DNA of 35,285 nucleotides, from contig NZ_CANMAO010000038.1 in NCBI RefSeq assembly GCF_947495845.1, positions 1 to 35,285 of the forward strand. The letters are read 5' to 3'. The translations under genes and the position numbers were made by a program. The first letter of the stretch is position 1. Each line of letters opens with the position of its first letter. Origin of the DNA: an uncultured Endozoicomonas sp. GTDB taxonomy: Bacteria > Pseudomonadota > Gammaproteobacteria > Pseudomonadales > Endozoicomonadaceae. The notes beneath the pieces were generated by a model. It was not told the DNA's origin. It did no database searches and saw only the letters and a list, made by a program, of their open reading frames with translations. Positions 16,142-25,081 of the stretch are shown here, piece after piece.

Positions 16142-17563
16142 CTAAATGACAAACCTTCCTGAGAACAAGGTATAAAGAGCCGTCATACCCAGCAAGACTA
16201 CGCAGGTAATAACCACCACATGTTCAAACGATACGAAAAGCCTTTCTCCCCGCTCATAACGGGCCGTCAAGTAAAAGGGGATCCCCAGCATATAGAGAAT
16301 CATCGATAACAGCAGGAAACTCATACCCCCTGCATAAATCAGCCAGAACCCATAGGCTGTGCCTAATGAGGTTATTAAAATTAATGTTCTACATCGAGCT
16401 TCTGCCTTGAGCGCCAGCTTCAGTCCGAAAGCTGCACAGAGCAGATAGGGGATTAAAGCCATAGAAGAAGCCAGTTGAATCAGGATGTTATAACCCGTTC
16501 CGTTAAAATGATTGACGATCAGAAAAAGAGAGATCAATGCGTTGGTTAACCACATGGCATTGGCAGGCGCACCATGAGCATTCAGTTGCCCAAAAACCGT
16601 GGGAGCCGTGTTTTTGGCTCCCCTCGCTGCAAGGTACAGCATTTCAGCAGAGATCATGATCCAGGCCAACAGGGCACCACCGACCGATATAATCAGCCCC
16701 GTATTAATAAGAATCTCCCCCCAGGAACCCACCGCACGTTTCATAACGGCGGCCATGGATGGATTGCGCATCGCCGACAGCTCTTCCTGTGGAACCACAC
16801 CGAGTGAGAGAACTGAAACACAAACCAACAGGGCTATGGTGATAAAGAAACCTAACATTGTCGCCTGACTAACGACCTGCATGTTTTTAGCCCGGCTTGC
16901 ATAGACGCCCGCACATTCAACACCAAGGAAAACCCACACGGTATAGAGCATGGTGTTTTTAACTTGTTCAGTCAAAGAACCCAAGGCATTGCCCCCCCAG
17001 AAATCGACCTGAAAGGTTTCCAGCCGGAAGGCCAGTGCAACACATAGGATAAACAGGCAGATAGGTACCATTTTGGCAAAAGTAACCACCACATTCAGAA
17101 ATGCTGCCGAGCGGACCCCCTTGAGAACGAAACAGTGAAACGTCCAGAGAACTACCAGACCTGACACAAGAGCGGCCGCTGTATTGCCTTCACCAAAGAA
17201 ATCCAGCGTTGAAAAAGAGCCCAGCGCACTGAATAACAGGACGAGGTAGCCCACATTGCCAACCCAGACGGATATCCAGTATCCCCAGGCTGCATTAAAA
17301 CCCAGGTAGTCCCCAAAACCGGCCCGGGCATAACCGTAGGCACCGTCATCAATGTCAGGTCGATTGATCGCTAACCATTGAAAGATGCGAGTTAAAGTCA
17401 GCATACCCATGAAGGTAATTATCCAGGCAATAATAATCGGGCCCGGACCAGCTACTTCGCTCATATTCTGTGGCAGGCTGAAAATGCCGCTGCCAACAAT
17501 AGCACCAACAACCAGGGCCGTCATGGAAACGATACCCAGTTTTTTCTTACTTGTTTCCGTCAT
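16142..17563 (-). CDS. APC-family basic amino acid antiporter (ArcD/ArcE-like)
   Basis: Inner-membrane transporter of 473 residues with about 12 helices, from the basic amino acid/polyamine antiporter group of the APC superfamily. The first helix has the substrate-binding glycine motif GAIVGSGIFSLPQ, and DIDDGAYGYARAGFGDYLGFNAAWGYW follows. ATG 17563 is chosen because CCGGAG lies 6 bases upstream; the longer frame has no support. It is 67 bases downstream of ddaH on the same strand and probably cotranscribed. P. aeruginosa also has an amino acid permease beside ddaH, so arginine, methylarginine, citrulline or ornithine exchange is a reasonable guess. The exact substrate is inference. Confidence 0.87.
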   Translation of the reverse strand: MTETSKKKLGIVSMTALVVGAIVGSGIFSLPQNMSEVAGPGPIIIAWIITFMGMLTLTRIFQWLAINRPDIDDGAYGYARAGFGDYLGFNAAWGYWISVWVGNVGYLVLLFSALGSFSTLDFFGEGNTAAALVSGLVVLWTFHCFVLKGVRSAAFLNVVVTFAKMVPICLFILCVALAFRLETFQVDFWGGNALGSLTEQVKNTMLYTVWVFLGVECAGVYASRAKNMQVVSQATMLGFFITIALLVCVSVLSLGVVPQEELSAMRNPSMAAVMKRAVGSWGEILINTGLIISVGGALLAWIMISAEMLYLAARGAKNTAPTVFGQLNAHGAPANAMWLTNALISLFLIVNHFNGTGYNILIQLASSMALIPYLLCAAFGLKLALKAEARCRTLILITSLGTAYGFWLIYAGGMSFLLLSMILYMLGIPFYLTARYERGERLFVSFEHVVVITCVVLLGMTALYTLFSGRFVI

Positions 17564-17630
17564 GATTGACTCCGGACCGAACTTCATCTTCTGGAGTTTT
17601 ATACAGAGAGGGCCCAAAGCCTGCGACGAC

Positions 17631-18392
17631 TTAGAAGCGAAGAGACATGCAGCTAACACCGCCATCGACTTTCAGATATTCGGAGGTATCTACTTCGATA
17701 ACGTCGTAACCCAGCCCGGCAATTTTGTCCCGGGTTGAAGGGTAACCGGCTGGCAAGATGACTTTGCCGTTTACCCAAATGCAGTTAGCGGCATAAGATT
17801 CGTCAACAGGCACTTCAATAATATTGTACTGTTGAAACTCCGGTTTGGTGACAAATTCTCCGGCGGCCAACAGATTGCCATTTTCCAGATAGGCCAAGCC
17901 TGTCTTCAGGTGCAGAACAGTCTCCAGCACAACAATTGAACCAGTCATACCATATTTATCAAGAATAGCGATTAACTGGCGCGCACCCTCTTCGTTGGTT
18001 CTGGCAGACTTTCCGATGTAGTAATGACTTCCAACCATCATGACATCACCGGCATCCAGCGTGCCGGGCTCGACTATGCGTTCAACCCTGTTATAAAACC
18101 GCTGCAGAACAGGAGCAATGAGTTCTGCTTCATTACGACGACTTTCCGCACCGGGGCGGGTGATAACTGCACAGTGAGGAGTGCATAGAGCGGGGTCTTC
18201 AACAAACACAGAGTCTGGATAATCATTGGCAGGCGGAAGAATAGTAATATCAACACCACAGGTCTGCAGAGCTCGAATATAGTCGTTATGTTGATCCATG
18301 GCCTTGTCATAGTCGGGTTTACCCAGACCTGCTTCGCTGAGTCCTTCGATCATTGCCGGGCAAGGTGTTCTAGTAATGATATGCTTGAACAT
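17631..18392 (-). CDS. ddaH: Dimethylarginine dimethylaminohydrolase (DDAH)
   Basis: Cytosolic amidinotransferase-fold enzyme of 253 residues that hydrolyses asymmetric dimethylarginine or monomethylarginine to citrulline and dimethylamine or methylamine. The catalytic Cys248 lies in GGVSCMSLRF at the C-terminus, and the catalytic His161 in LHLKTGLAY. The guanidino-binding acidic residues are Glu65-Asp66 in VFVEDPA and Asp113 in LDAGDVM. The length equals P. aeruginosa DDAH (254). Arginine deiminase is the main alternative, but that enzyme is about 400 residues. It is first of a two-gene unit with the permease. The start overlaps the palindrome ACCTTTTAAGGT (18400-18411), a possible operator. 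Confidence 0.9.
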   Translation of the reverse strand: MFKHIITRTPCPAMIEGLSEAGLGKPDYDKAMDQHNDYIRALQTCGVDITILPPANDYPDSVFVEDPALCTPHCAVITRPGAESRRNEAELIAPVLQRFYNRVERIVEPGTLDAGDVMMVGSHYYIGKSARTNEEGARQLIAILDKYGMTGSIVVLETVLHLKTGLAYLENGNLLAAGEFVTKPEFQQYNIIEVPVDESYAANCIWVNGKVILPAGYPSTRDKIAGLGYDVIEVDTSEYLKVDGGVSCMSLRF

Positions 18393-18710
18393 AAAGACTA
18401 CCTTTTAAGGTCTATTGACATTTTGTTGCGTGTTCAATTACTTCAGCCAAGAATAAACATAGTCCATTTCCTGGCTGGGTAGATTGATTCTGGCCATTGA
18501 GCTGTGAGGTGAATCCTGGCGTTCGGGCCAACCACCCACGGTCATACGATTAACCATTTATGGAATATGGAAAAACTGAGAGCTTTTATCCTGTTTTCGT
18601 CGAAATTTCTGTTCAAATTGGTAAGCGTCGTTGTGCCAGCGTTAGTTAATAGAGCAGAGGTTGGCTGAGTCGCTATAAGGAACATTAAACAGCTCCAATA
18701 CCAGCACTAT

Positions 18711-18737
18711 TTGCATTAATTTTGGTTGTCTTATAGT
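18711..18737 (+). promoter_or_regulatory. Possible trpE promoter
   Basis: TTGCAT (18711-18716) and TATAGT (18732-18737) are separated by 15 bases, one or two short of ideal. It lies about 137 bases upstream of the leader peptide start. The wider gap 18393-18873 shows nothing else convincing. Confidence 0.35.
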
Positions 18738-18873
18738 CTTCGTGTAGAAATAATACAACAACGTGATCAGCGTTTCTTAAGGCTGACATGCGGAGTTTGC
18801 AGTGACATACTGTTATTACCATTACTCTTATCTACCATATTTTCTGGTCAGCATCGGCCTTGGCCGCGGCTCT

Positions 18874-18930
18874 ATGTCACATTCTGTTTCTTCCCTTCCT
18901 ACTTTCTGGCGCTGGCAAAGCTGGCCTTGA
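18874..18930 (+). CDS. trpL: Trp leader peptide (attenuator)
   Basis: A short frame encodes the 18-residue peptide MSHSVSSLPTFWRWQSWP, with three Trp codons in the last seven positions, 89 bases before trpE. Trp is the rarest residue, so three in so short a frame at this site points to ribosome-mediated attenuation, as described for trpE in Pseudomonas putida. The peptide ends at TGA 18928-18930. The ribosome site is weak. A classical terminator with a T-run was not found; a short hairpin GCAAC-ACGGTC-GTTGC (18962-18977) and GGC-rich segments around 18856-18872 could form competing structures. Confidence 0.72.
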   Translation: MSHSVSSLPTFWRWQSWP

Positions 18931-19019
18931 GCCTTCATCTATACTCTACCCAACTTTAACTGCAACACGGTCGTTGCGATCCCAAACAATTCAAACTAAA
19001 CATTTTTATGAGACCTGTT

Positions 19020-20534
19020 ATGACACCTGAAGTCTTTGCACGTCTGGCCAGTGAAGGGTACAACCGAATCCCTGTTGTGCGGGAGATTCTGGCGGACCTG
19101 GACACTCCGTTAACCACGTACCTCAAACTGGCCAATGGTCGTTACTCTTATCTCTTGGAGTCTGTGGAAGGCGGTGAAAAATGGGGCCGCTACTCCATGA
19201 TCGGGTTACCTTGCAGAACATTGATGAGAGTCAGTGGCAATAAAATACAGGTGGAGAAAGACCGCCAAATCATCGAAGAACATACCACCTCCGACCCATT
19301 CGAATTCATCCGGGCTTTTCAGGATCGATACAAAGTGCCAGAGCTGCCGGAGCTTCCACGTTTTACCGGCGGACTGGTCGGTTATTTTGGCTACGACACC
19401 GTTCGCTACATCGAACCAAAGCTGGCCAAATCTGCTCCCAAAGATGAGCTGAATACACCTGACATTCTGTTAATGGTGTCTGACGAACTTGTGGTGTTTG
19501 ACAACCTCAGCGGCAAACTCATTCTGATCACCCATGCCGATCCCAGCGAAGCCGCTGCACTGGAAACCGCACAATCCAGATTGGACTATCTGGTTCGACA
19601 GCTGCAAACCAGCCATGTTCAACCACCAGCACAACACTCTTTGCACCCAGCGAAAGAAGAAGATTTCCAATCCGGCTTTGGTGAAGCAGCATTTAAACAA
19701 TCTGTCAGTGATATTCGGGATTACATTCTCGCCGGTGACACCATGCAGGTGGTGATTTCCCAGCGCATGACCATTCCATATGACAGCTCTCCTTTGAACC
19801 TCTACCGAGCCCTGAGAAGTACCAACCCATCGCCTTATATGTATTATATGGATCTGGGCGACTTCCACGTTGTCGGTTCATCCCCTGAAATTCTTGCCCG
19901 ACTGGAAGATGGCGAAGTGACCGTGCGCCCCATTGCCGGCACTCGCAAACGCGGCGATACCGCAGCTAAAGATAAAGCCATGGAAGAAGAGCTGCTCAAT
20001 GATCCAAAGGAGCTGGCGGAACATTTGATGCTGATCGACCTGGGAAGAAACGACGTTGGTCGTGTTGCAAAAACCGGCACCGTCGAACTCACCGACAAAA
20101 TGATTATCGAGCGTTACTCCCATGTTATGCATATCGTATCCAATGTGACCGGCCAGCTCAAAGAAGGCCAGGACGCACTGGATGTCATGGCCGCCACCCT
20201 CCCCGCCGGTACATTAAGTGGCGCACCCAAAGTGCGAGCCATGGAAATCATTGATGAAATGGAACCAGTAAAACGCGGTGTTTATGGTGGCGCTGTGGGT
20301 TATCTGGCATGGAATGGCAATATGGATACGGCCATCGCTATTCGAACCGCGGTCATTAAGGACCGTAAACTGCACATTCAGGCTGGCGCCGGTATCGTTG
20401 CAGACTCCAGCCCGGATATGGAATGGAAAGAAACCATGAACAAAGGCCGTGCGGTCTTCAGAGCTGTCGCCATGGCGCAAACCGGTCTTAATCTTTCAGC
20501 CAGTACAGAACAAAAAACAGTGAAGGTGAAATAA
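19020..20534 (+). CDS. trpE: Anthranilate synthase component I
   Basis: Large subunit (504 residues) that makes anthranilate from chorismate and ammonia, the first committed step of tryptophan synthesis. The feedback-site motif LLES is at residues 45-48 in [18 protein letters not shown]. The chorismate-binding domain has [32 protein letters not shown] and the C-terminal [18 protein letters not shown] 19020 is preferred over ATG 19008, because it yields [18 protein letters not shown], matching the Pseudomonas TrpE N-terminus. It is followed after two bases by trpG. Unlike Pseudomonas, where trpE is apart from trpGDC, here all four genes are contiguous. Confidence 0.97.
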   Translation: MTPEVFARLASEGYNRIPVVREILADLDTPLTTYLKLANGRYSYLLESVEGGEKWGRYSMIGLPCRTLMRVSGNKIQVEKDRQIIEEHTTSDPFEFIRAFQDRYKVPELPELPRFTGGLVGYFGYDTVRYIEPKLAKSAPKDELNTPDILLMVSDELVVFDNLSGKLILITHADPSEAAALETAQSRLDYLVRQLQTSHVQPPAQHSLHPAKEEDFQSGFGEAAFKQSVSDIRDYILAGDTMQVVISQRMTIPYDSSPLNLYRALRSTNPSPYMYYMDLGDFHVVGSSPEILARLEDGEVTVRPIAGTRKRGDTAAKDKAMEEELLNDPKELAEHLMLIDLGRNDVGRVAKTGTVELTDKMIIERYSHVMHIVSNVTGQLKEGQDALDVMAATLPAGTLSGAPKVRAMEIIDEMEPVKRGVYGGAVGYLAWNGNMDTAIAIRTAVIKDRKLHIQAGAGIVADSSPDMEWKETMNKGRAVFRAVAMAQTGLNLSASTEQKTVKVK

Positions 20535-20536
20535 TA

Positions 20537-21121
20537 ATGTTGTTAATGATTGATAACTACGACTCCTTCACGTTTAACCTGGTTCAGTATTTTGGTGAAC
20601 TGGGCGCCAATGTGGACGTTCATCGCAATGATCACATCTCCATTGCGGATATCGAAAAACTGAGCCCGGAACATATCGTGATTTCTCCCGGCCCCTGTAC
20701 ACCCAATGAAGCCGGTATTTCCATGGATGTTATACGTCATTTCCAAGGTAAAGTGCCGATCCTTGGGGTTTGCCTTGGTCATCAAAGTATCGGACAGGTT
20801 TACGGTGGCAATATCATCCGGGCCAGACAAGTCATGCACGGCAAAGTGTCTCCGGTGTATCACCAGGATATCGGTGTCTTTCGTGGGCTGGCCAATCCGG
20901 TCACCACCACCCGGTACCACTCACTGGTGATTGATAAAGAAACGTTACCCGATTGCCTGGAAGTCACTGCCTGGACTCGCCTCGAAGACGGCAGCAATGA
21001 TGAAATCATGGGAGTTCGCCACAAAGAACTCCCAGTGGAAGGCGTGCAATTCCATCCAGAGTCGATTATGACGGAACAGGGCCACGACCTACTGGCCAAT
21101 TTTCTTAAAACAAAAGCCTAA
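20537..21121 (+). CDS. trpG: Anthranilate synthase component II (glutamine amidotransferase)
   Basis: Class I glutamine amidotransferase of 194 residues that supplies ammonia to TrpE. The triad is Cys79 in GVCLGHQ, His173 and Glu175 in QFHPESI. The oxyanion stretch [11 protein letters not shown] (50-60) is intact. The same subunit serves 4-amino-4-deoxychorismate synthase (PabA) in many bacteria, and a dual role is possible. The ribosome site AAGGTG lies at the end of trpE, two bases before the start, indicating coupling. Confidence 0.97.
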   Translation: MLLMIDNYDSFTFNLVQYFGELGANVDVHRNDHISIADIEKLSPEHIVISPGPCTPNEAGISMDVIRHFQGKVPILGVCLGHQSIGQVYGGNIIRARQVMHGKVSPVYHQDIGVFRGLANPVTTTRYHSLVIDKETLPDCLEVTAWTRLEDGSNDEIMGVRHKELPVEGVQFHPESIMTEQGHDLLANFLKTKA

Positions 21122-21162
21122 AAAACGCTGTTTAAAAAGACTGCGCAAAAAGAGTTTGATTT

Positions 21163-22212
21163 ATGACCATTACAATAAATGAAGCCATCAACCGCATCGT
21201 TCAAAACCTTGACCTTACCCGTCAGGAAATGATCGAAGTGATGCAACATATTATGACCGGCCAATGTACGGACAGTCAGATTGCTGCATTTCTTGTAGGC
21301 ATGCGCATGAAGAGCGAAACCGTTGAAGAGATTACTGGTGCAGCCACGGTTATGCGCGAACTGGCAACGCCAGTTCAGGTGAATGCCAATCATCTTGTGG
21401 ATATTGTTGGCACTGGCGGTGATGATGCCAATCTGTTTAATGTTTCATCTGCGTCGTCTTTTGTCTGCGCAGCCGCCGGTGCCAGTGTGGCGAAACACGG
21501 CAATCGCAGTGTTTCCAGCTCAAGCGGCAGTGCCGACCTTCTTGAACAAGCAGGCATCAATCTGAGTGTCACACCTGAGCAAGTCGCTCGATGCGTTGAA
21601 GAAGTGGGAGTCGGCTTTATGTTTGCGCCTGCCCACCATTCAGCCATGAAAAATGTGATTGGTGTACGACGTGAGCTCGGTATACGAACAGTGTTTAATA
21701 TTCTCGGCCCGCTTTCCAACCCTGCCCACGTTAAAAACTTGCTGATTGGTGTATTTAATAAAGCACTTTGTCGTCCAATGGCTGAAGTATTACGGGAGTT
21801 GGGCAATGAGCACGTATTGGTCGTGCATTCCAACGATGGTCTGGATGAAATCAGCATTGCCAGCGAAACCCATGTCGTTGAACTCAAGCACGGTGAAATC
21901 ACCGAATACACCATTAAGCCTGAAGACTTTGGCATTCCATCACAAAGCCTGATTGGCTTAGCCGTTGACAGTAGCTCCGCCTCTCTGGCACTTATTCAAG
22001 ACGCTCTTGGAAAACAGCAGGGACAGCATGCAGAAAAAGCCGCGGCCATTATCGCACTGAACTCTGGTGCCGCCCTTTATGTTTCTGGTGTTGCCAGCAG
22101 CTTAAAAGAAGGCGTATTGATGGCTCAGGATGCCATCGACAGTGGTCTTGCTCTGGAAAAAATGAAAGAGCTGGCCAGTTTCACCCGCGTCTTTGCGCTG
22201 GAAGAGGAGTAA
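21163..22212 (+). CDS. trpD: Anthranilate phosphoribosyltransferase
   Basis: Enzyme of 349 residues that joins anthranilate to phosphoribosyl pyrophosphate, the second step of the pathway. The PRPP-binding motif is GTGGD in [34 protein letters not shown] binds anthranilate and phosphate, and the metal pair appears later as DGLDEIS. The fold is helical N-terminal plus alpha/beta C-terminal, as in class IV phosphoribosyltransferases. It is 41 bases after trpG and 3 bases before trpC. Confidence 0.97.
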   Translation: MTITINEAINRIVQNLDLTRQEMIEVMQHIMTGQCTDSQIAAFLVGMRMKSETVEEITGAATVMRELATPVQVNANHLVDIVGTGGDDANLFNVSSASSFVCAAAGASVAKHGNRSVSSSSGSADLLEQAGINLSVTPEQVARCVEEVGVGFMFAPAHHSAMKNVIGVRRELGIRTVFNILGPLSNPAHVKNLLIGVFNKALCRPMAEVLRELGNEHVLVVHSNDGLDEISIASETHVVELKHGEITEYTIKPEDFGIPSQSLIGLAVDSSSASLALIQDALGKQQGQHAEKAAAIIALNSGAALYVSGVASSLKEGVLMAQDAIDSGLALEKMKELASFTRVFALEEE

Positions 22213-22215
22213 ATC

Positions 22216-23022
22216 ATGGCACTGCCGACGATTCTCAACAAGATCATCGAGAGAAAGCATGAAGAAGTGGCCGATCGCTCCTTCACTACCTCTCTGGAAA
22301 GCATGAAAGCGCGTGCTACTAATGCGCCTGATGCGCCTCGGGGTTTTGCCCGCCAACTGTTCAAACGAGCAGACAATCAGCAGGCTGCCATTATTGCTGA
22401 AATCAAAAAGGCATCACCCAGCAAAGGCGTTATTCGGGAACATTTTGCCCCCGCTGAGATTGCCAAAAGCTACGAAGCAGCAGGTGCCAGTTGTCTTTCC
22501 GTGCTCACCGATAAAGACTTTTTCCAGGGTAGCGAAGATTATCTTCAAGCCGCCAGAAGTGCGTGCTCACTGCCGGTACTGAGAAAAGATTTTATGGTAG
22601 ATCCCTATCAAATCTATGAGGCCAGAGCCATTGGTGCGGACTGCATTCTTTTGATTGTCTCGGCACTGTCTGATCAGCAACTCAGTGAGTTTAATGCACT
22701 GGCGCAATCCCTTGGCATGGATGTGCTGGTTGAGGTTCATGGTGCTGATGAGCTTGAACGAGCCCTAACACTGCCTGACGCCATTCTTGGTATTAACAAC
22801 CGCAACCTGCACACATTTGAAGTCAGTCTGGATAACACTTTGGCACTGCTCAATCAGATTCCTGATGGTCGATTGGTGGTCACCGAAAGCGGCATTCATT
22901 CCCGTGAAGATGTGGATTTGATGATTAACCGGAATGTCCGTAGCTTCCTGGTAGGTGAAGCCTTTATGCGAAAGGATGATCCAGGCTCAGAGCTAAAAAC
23001 ACTGTTTGCTCCTTACCTGTAA
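22216..23022 (+). CDS. trpC: Indole-3-glycerol phosphate synthase
   Basis: Single-function TIM-barrel enzyme of 268 residues, not fused to TrpF as in E. coli. It closes the indole ring of the carboxyphenylamino-deoxyribulose phosphate. Catalytic Lys in [13 protein letters not shown], the second Lys in [19 protein letters not shown], the Asn-Asn pair in [10 protein letters not shown] and the Glu in VTESGI are present. The ribosome site GGAG overlaps the end of trpD. It is the last gene of trpEGDC; trpF, trpB and trpA are not in this window. Confidence 0.97.
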   Translation: MALPTILNKIIERKHEEVADRSFTTSLESMKARATNAPDAPRGFARQLFKRADNQQAAIIAEIKKASPSKGVIREHFAPAEIAKSYEAAGASCLSVLTDKDFFQGSEDYLQAARSACSLPVLRKDFMVDPYQIYEARAIGADCILLIVSALSDQQLSEFNALAQSLGMDVLVEVHGADELERALTLPDAILGINNRNLHTFEVSLDNTLALLNQIPDGRLVVTESGIHSREDVDLMINRNVRSFLVGEAFMRKDDPGSELKTLFAPYL

Positions 23023-23040
23023 AAATTGAAACCTATTCGG

Positions 23041-23071
23041 ATTGTCGGTAACTCGAAGGATTACCGACAAT
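23041..23071. terminator. Perfect hairpin after trpC
   Basis: ATTGTCGGTAA (23041-23051) and TTACCGACAAT (23061-23071) form a perfect 11-bp stem with a 9-base loop, 18 bases after the trpC stop and before the convergent sodC. There is no T-run after it. The loop-proximal sequence resembles the hairpin inside MITE-like element C (3628-3650), so it may be a repeat used as a transcript end. Confidence 0.65.
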
Positions 23072-23092
23072 AACAAACCATCAAATAGCGAA

Positions 23093-23665
23093 TTACTGAA
23101 TAATTCCACAGGCTATTCTAGCCCCACCACCACCCAAAGGCGGGTTATCAGAATAATTATCCGAACCTGCATGTATGATCAGGGACCTCAATTTTAATTC
23201 TTTCAGAGATAAACGAGGAACAACCATCAGCGTATCCGCCACACCGTATTTATTTACGAGCAGCTTTGGTAAATCCCCAAGGTGACCATGACCATCAGGC
23301 CCTTCATGATGGCCGGAATGCTCAGGATCATAATGACTACCGGCAGCTAACGCTGCAACCATCACCCCGTCTTTCTCACCGGGCTCACAAGAAGGGTTTT
23401 CATGAACATGAAAACCATGCTCTCCCGGCGTTAAATCATGCAATGCCGGTTGGATTCGTACGCCATTGCCCGGGTCATCATTATCGGCATGGTGAATATA
23501 CACTTTGCCAACGGTGGCGCCATTTCCCTCTGGTGTCACGTGATACATGATCACATCAAAACTTTCTTCAACCGCCCGGTTTCGCTCTACATGATCTGTA
23601 CAACCATACAGGAAAAATGAAAAACCACTTAACAGTACCAATTTCTTTGACCAGCGATGTCCCAT
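23093..23665 (-). CDS. sodC: Cu/Zn superoxide dismutase, lipoprotein
   Basis: Periplasmic superoxide dismutase of 190 residues. A lipobox (FFLYGC, Cys22) predicts membrane anchoring as a lipoprotein. Metal ligands are His86 and His88 in GFHVHEN, His111 in GSHYDPEHSG, further His in the HHEGPDGHGHLGD loop with Asp131, and His165 in LIIHAGSDNYSD. Cys93 and Cys186 form the conserved disulfide, and Arg183 in GARIACG lines the active-site channel. It protects against extracellular or host-derived superoxide. A GAGGAG ribosome site lies 10 bases upstream of ATG 23665. It is convergent with trpC. Confidence 0.95.
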   Translation of the reverse strand: MGHRWSKKLVLLSGFSFFLYGCTDHVERNRAVEESFDVIMYHVTPEGNGATVGKVYIHHADNDDPGNGVRIQPALHDLTPGEHGFHVHENPSCEPGEKDGVMVAALAAGSHYDPEHSGHHEGPDGHGHLGDLPKLLVNKYGVADTLMVVPRLSLKELKLRSLIIHAGSDNYSDNPPLGGGGARIACGIIQ

Positions 23666-23746
23666 AGTGAGTAAGCTCCTCTATTCATACTTATCATCAG
23701 ATCAGTATAGATTGAAGCTCAGCTACACAAGGGGAAACCGTCAAAA

Positions 23747-24400
23747 CTACCGGGTGCCAAACACCACCATGGTTTTCCCTTTAACCGACACCAGTCCCTG
23801 AGCCTCCAGACTCTTCAGTACCCGTCCCACCATTTCCCGCGAACAACCAACGATGCGTCCGATTTCCTGACGGGTGATTTTAATCTGCATACCATCAGGG
23901 TGCGTCATTGCATCCGGCTGTTTGCACAGATCGAGCAACGTCCGGGCAACCCGCCCTGTTACATCCAGAAAAGCCAGATCGCCCATTTTACGAGTCGTGT
24001 CTTTCAACCGTGCCGCCAGCTGACTGGATAACAACATCAGAATTTCAGGATCTTTCTCAATCACCGTTCTGAACTGTTGATAACTGATCTCAGCAACTTC
24101 ACAGGCAGTTTTGGCTTTAACCCAAGCGCTTCTGGCAGAAGCCGCCTCATCAAAAAGCCCCATTTCACCAAAAAAGTCTCCCTGGTTTAGATAAGCGACG
24201 ATCATCTCACGACCCTCGTCGTCTTCAATAACCACCGATACGGTGCCTTTTACAATGTAATAAAGTGTCTCAGAGCTATCACCAGCACAGAGAATAGTGC
24301 TTTTGATTGGATAAGTGCGTAGAGTACATTCTTCAAGAAAAGCGGAAAGGCTTTGCTCTTTATCGGTGTTAACTTTGACAGAAAAACTATTCATCAACAT
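23747..24400 (-). CDS. crp: cAMP receptor protein (Crp/Vfr)
   Basis: Global cAMP-responsive regulator of 217 residues. The cyclic-nucleotide domain has [16 protein letters not shown], with the Arg-Ser pair that contacts cAMP phosphate. The central helix has [19 protein letters not shown], with the equivalent of E. coli Thr127. The C-terminal winged helix carries [20 protein letters not shown], whose recognition helix keeps the Arg, Glu and Arg contacts. It is close to both E. coli CRP and P. aeruginosa Vfr. AGAAGG lies 6 bases before ATG 24400. It is divergent from the OsmC gene, the same neighbour as yhfA beside crp in E. coli. Confidence 0.95.
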   Translation of the reverse strand: MLMNSFSVKVNTDKEQSLSAFLEECTLRTYPIKSTILCAGDSSETLYYIVKGTVSVVIEDDEGREMIVAYLNQGDFFGEMGLFDEAASARSAWVKAKTACEVAEISYQQFRTVIEKDPEILMLLSSQLAARLKDTTRKMGDLAFLDVTGRVARTLLDLCKQPDAMTHPDGMQIKITRQEIGRIVGCSREMVGRVLKSLEAQGLVSVKGKTMVVFGTR

Positions 24401-24631
24401 CTGTAACCTTCTATTCCTTAGTTAACTATTTTGTTTTTCTTTGTATCATACCTGAATACCAACCTGCATTGACCTGTGTCCAAACAGGCAAAAAAGCCAC
24501 TTGGTTCACATATCCAACAACCAATTTTATCGTCAAACTCATAAAAAAACTCGCTGGCTGTTTGTGGTGCAAATTACGGTGCAAATACTTAGAATATTTC
24601 ACAATCTCAATAATCAACATCAGGATTTGCC

Positions 24632-25042
24632 ATGCAGTCTCAAGTCAAATGGGTAGATAATCAACGTTTTATTGGAAAAACCGCCAGTGGTCACTCATTA
24701 GTTATGGATGCGAGCCGCGAACAAAAAACAGCGCCGACTCCCATGGAAGTGGTATTAATGGGGCTTGGCGGATGCTCTTCTGTTGATGTGGTGGGCATTT
24801 TGGAAAAAGCACGACAGAAAGTCGTGAGCTGTCATGTAGAAATAGAAGCGGATCGTGCGAATGAAGTGCCTGCCGTCTTCACTCGAATTCATCTGAACTT
24901 TGTCGTTAAAGGTTCCGCCATAAAAGAATCTCACGTTGAACGTGCGGTTCACCTGTCCGCAGAAAAATACTGTTCTGTCGCACTGATGCTCGGTAAAGGT
25001 GGTGTTGAGATTACTCATAGCTGGGAAGTGATCGAAGTATAA
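24632..25042 (+). CDS. OsmC-family protein (YhfA-like)
   Basis: Protein of 136 residues in the OsmC/Ohr superfamily, which contains thiol peroxidases that reduce organic hydroperoxides. The two Cys are in LMGLGGCSSVDVV (Cys48) and in SAEKYCSVALML (Cys113), the usual paired positions. The close relative by sequence and position is E. coli YhfA, divergent from crp, whose function is not well defined. Whether the pair acts as a peroxidase here is unknown. A shared crp promoter region (24401-24631) separates the two genes. Confidence 0.92.
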   Translation: MQSQVKWVDNQRFIGKTASGHSLVMDASREQKTAPTPMEVVLMGLGGCSSVDVVGILEKARQKVVSCHVEIEADRANEVPAVFTRIHLNFVVKGSAIKESHVERAVHLSAEKYCSVALMLGKGGVEITHSWEVIEV

Positions 25043-25049
25043 AAGCTGT

Positions 25050-25081
25050 CGGCATAGCAGCGCTCAATCGCTCCTATGCCG
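25050..25081. terminator. Hairpin overlapping the MATE stop codon
   Basis: CGGCATAG (25050-25057) and CTATGCCG (25074-25081) form a perfect stem, with an inner GCG/CGC pairing. The right arm includes the TAG stop of the MATE gene on the reverse strand. It separates the convergent OsmC and MATE genes. No T-run. Confidence 0.5.

Noticed and set aside
17631-18392. Arginine deiminase (arcA) of an arc operon
   Set aside because: The protein is only 253 residues, with a DDAH-type C-terminal GGVSCMSLRF; arginine deiminase is about 400 residues, and no arcB or arcC is adjacent.
18726-18959. 77-codon open frame upstream of trpE
   Set aside because: It starts with a non-ATG codon, has no ribosome site and overlaps the Trp leader peptide in another frame, which fits the context far better.
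24426-24660. Overlapping 63-64 codon frames between crp and the OsmC gene
   Set aside because: Low-complexity translation of AT-rich promoter DNA on both strands; no ribosome site and no family resemblance.
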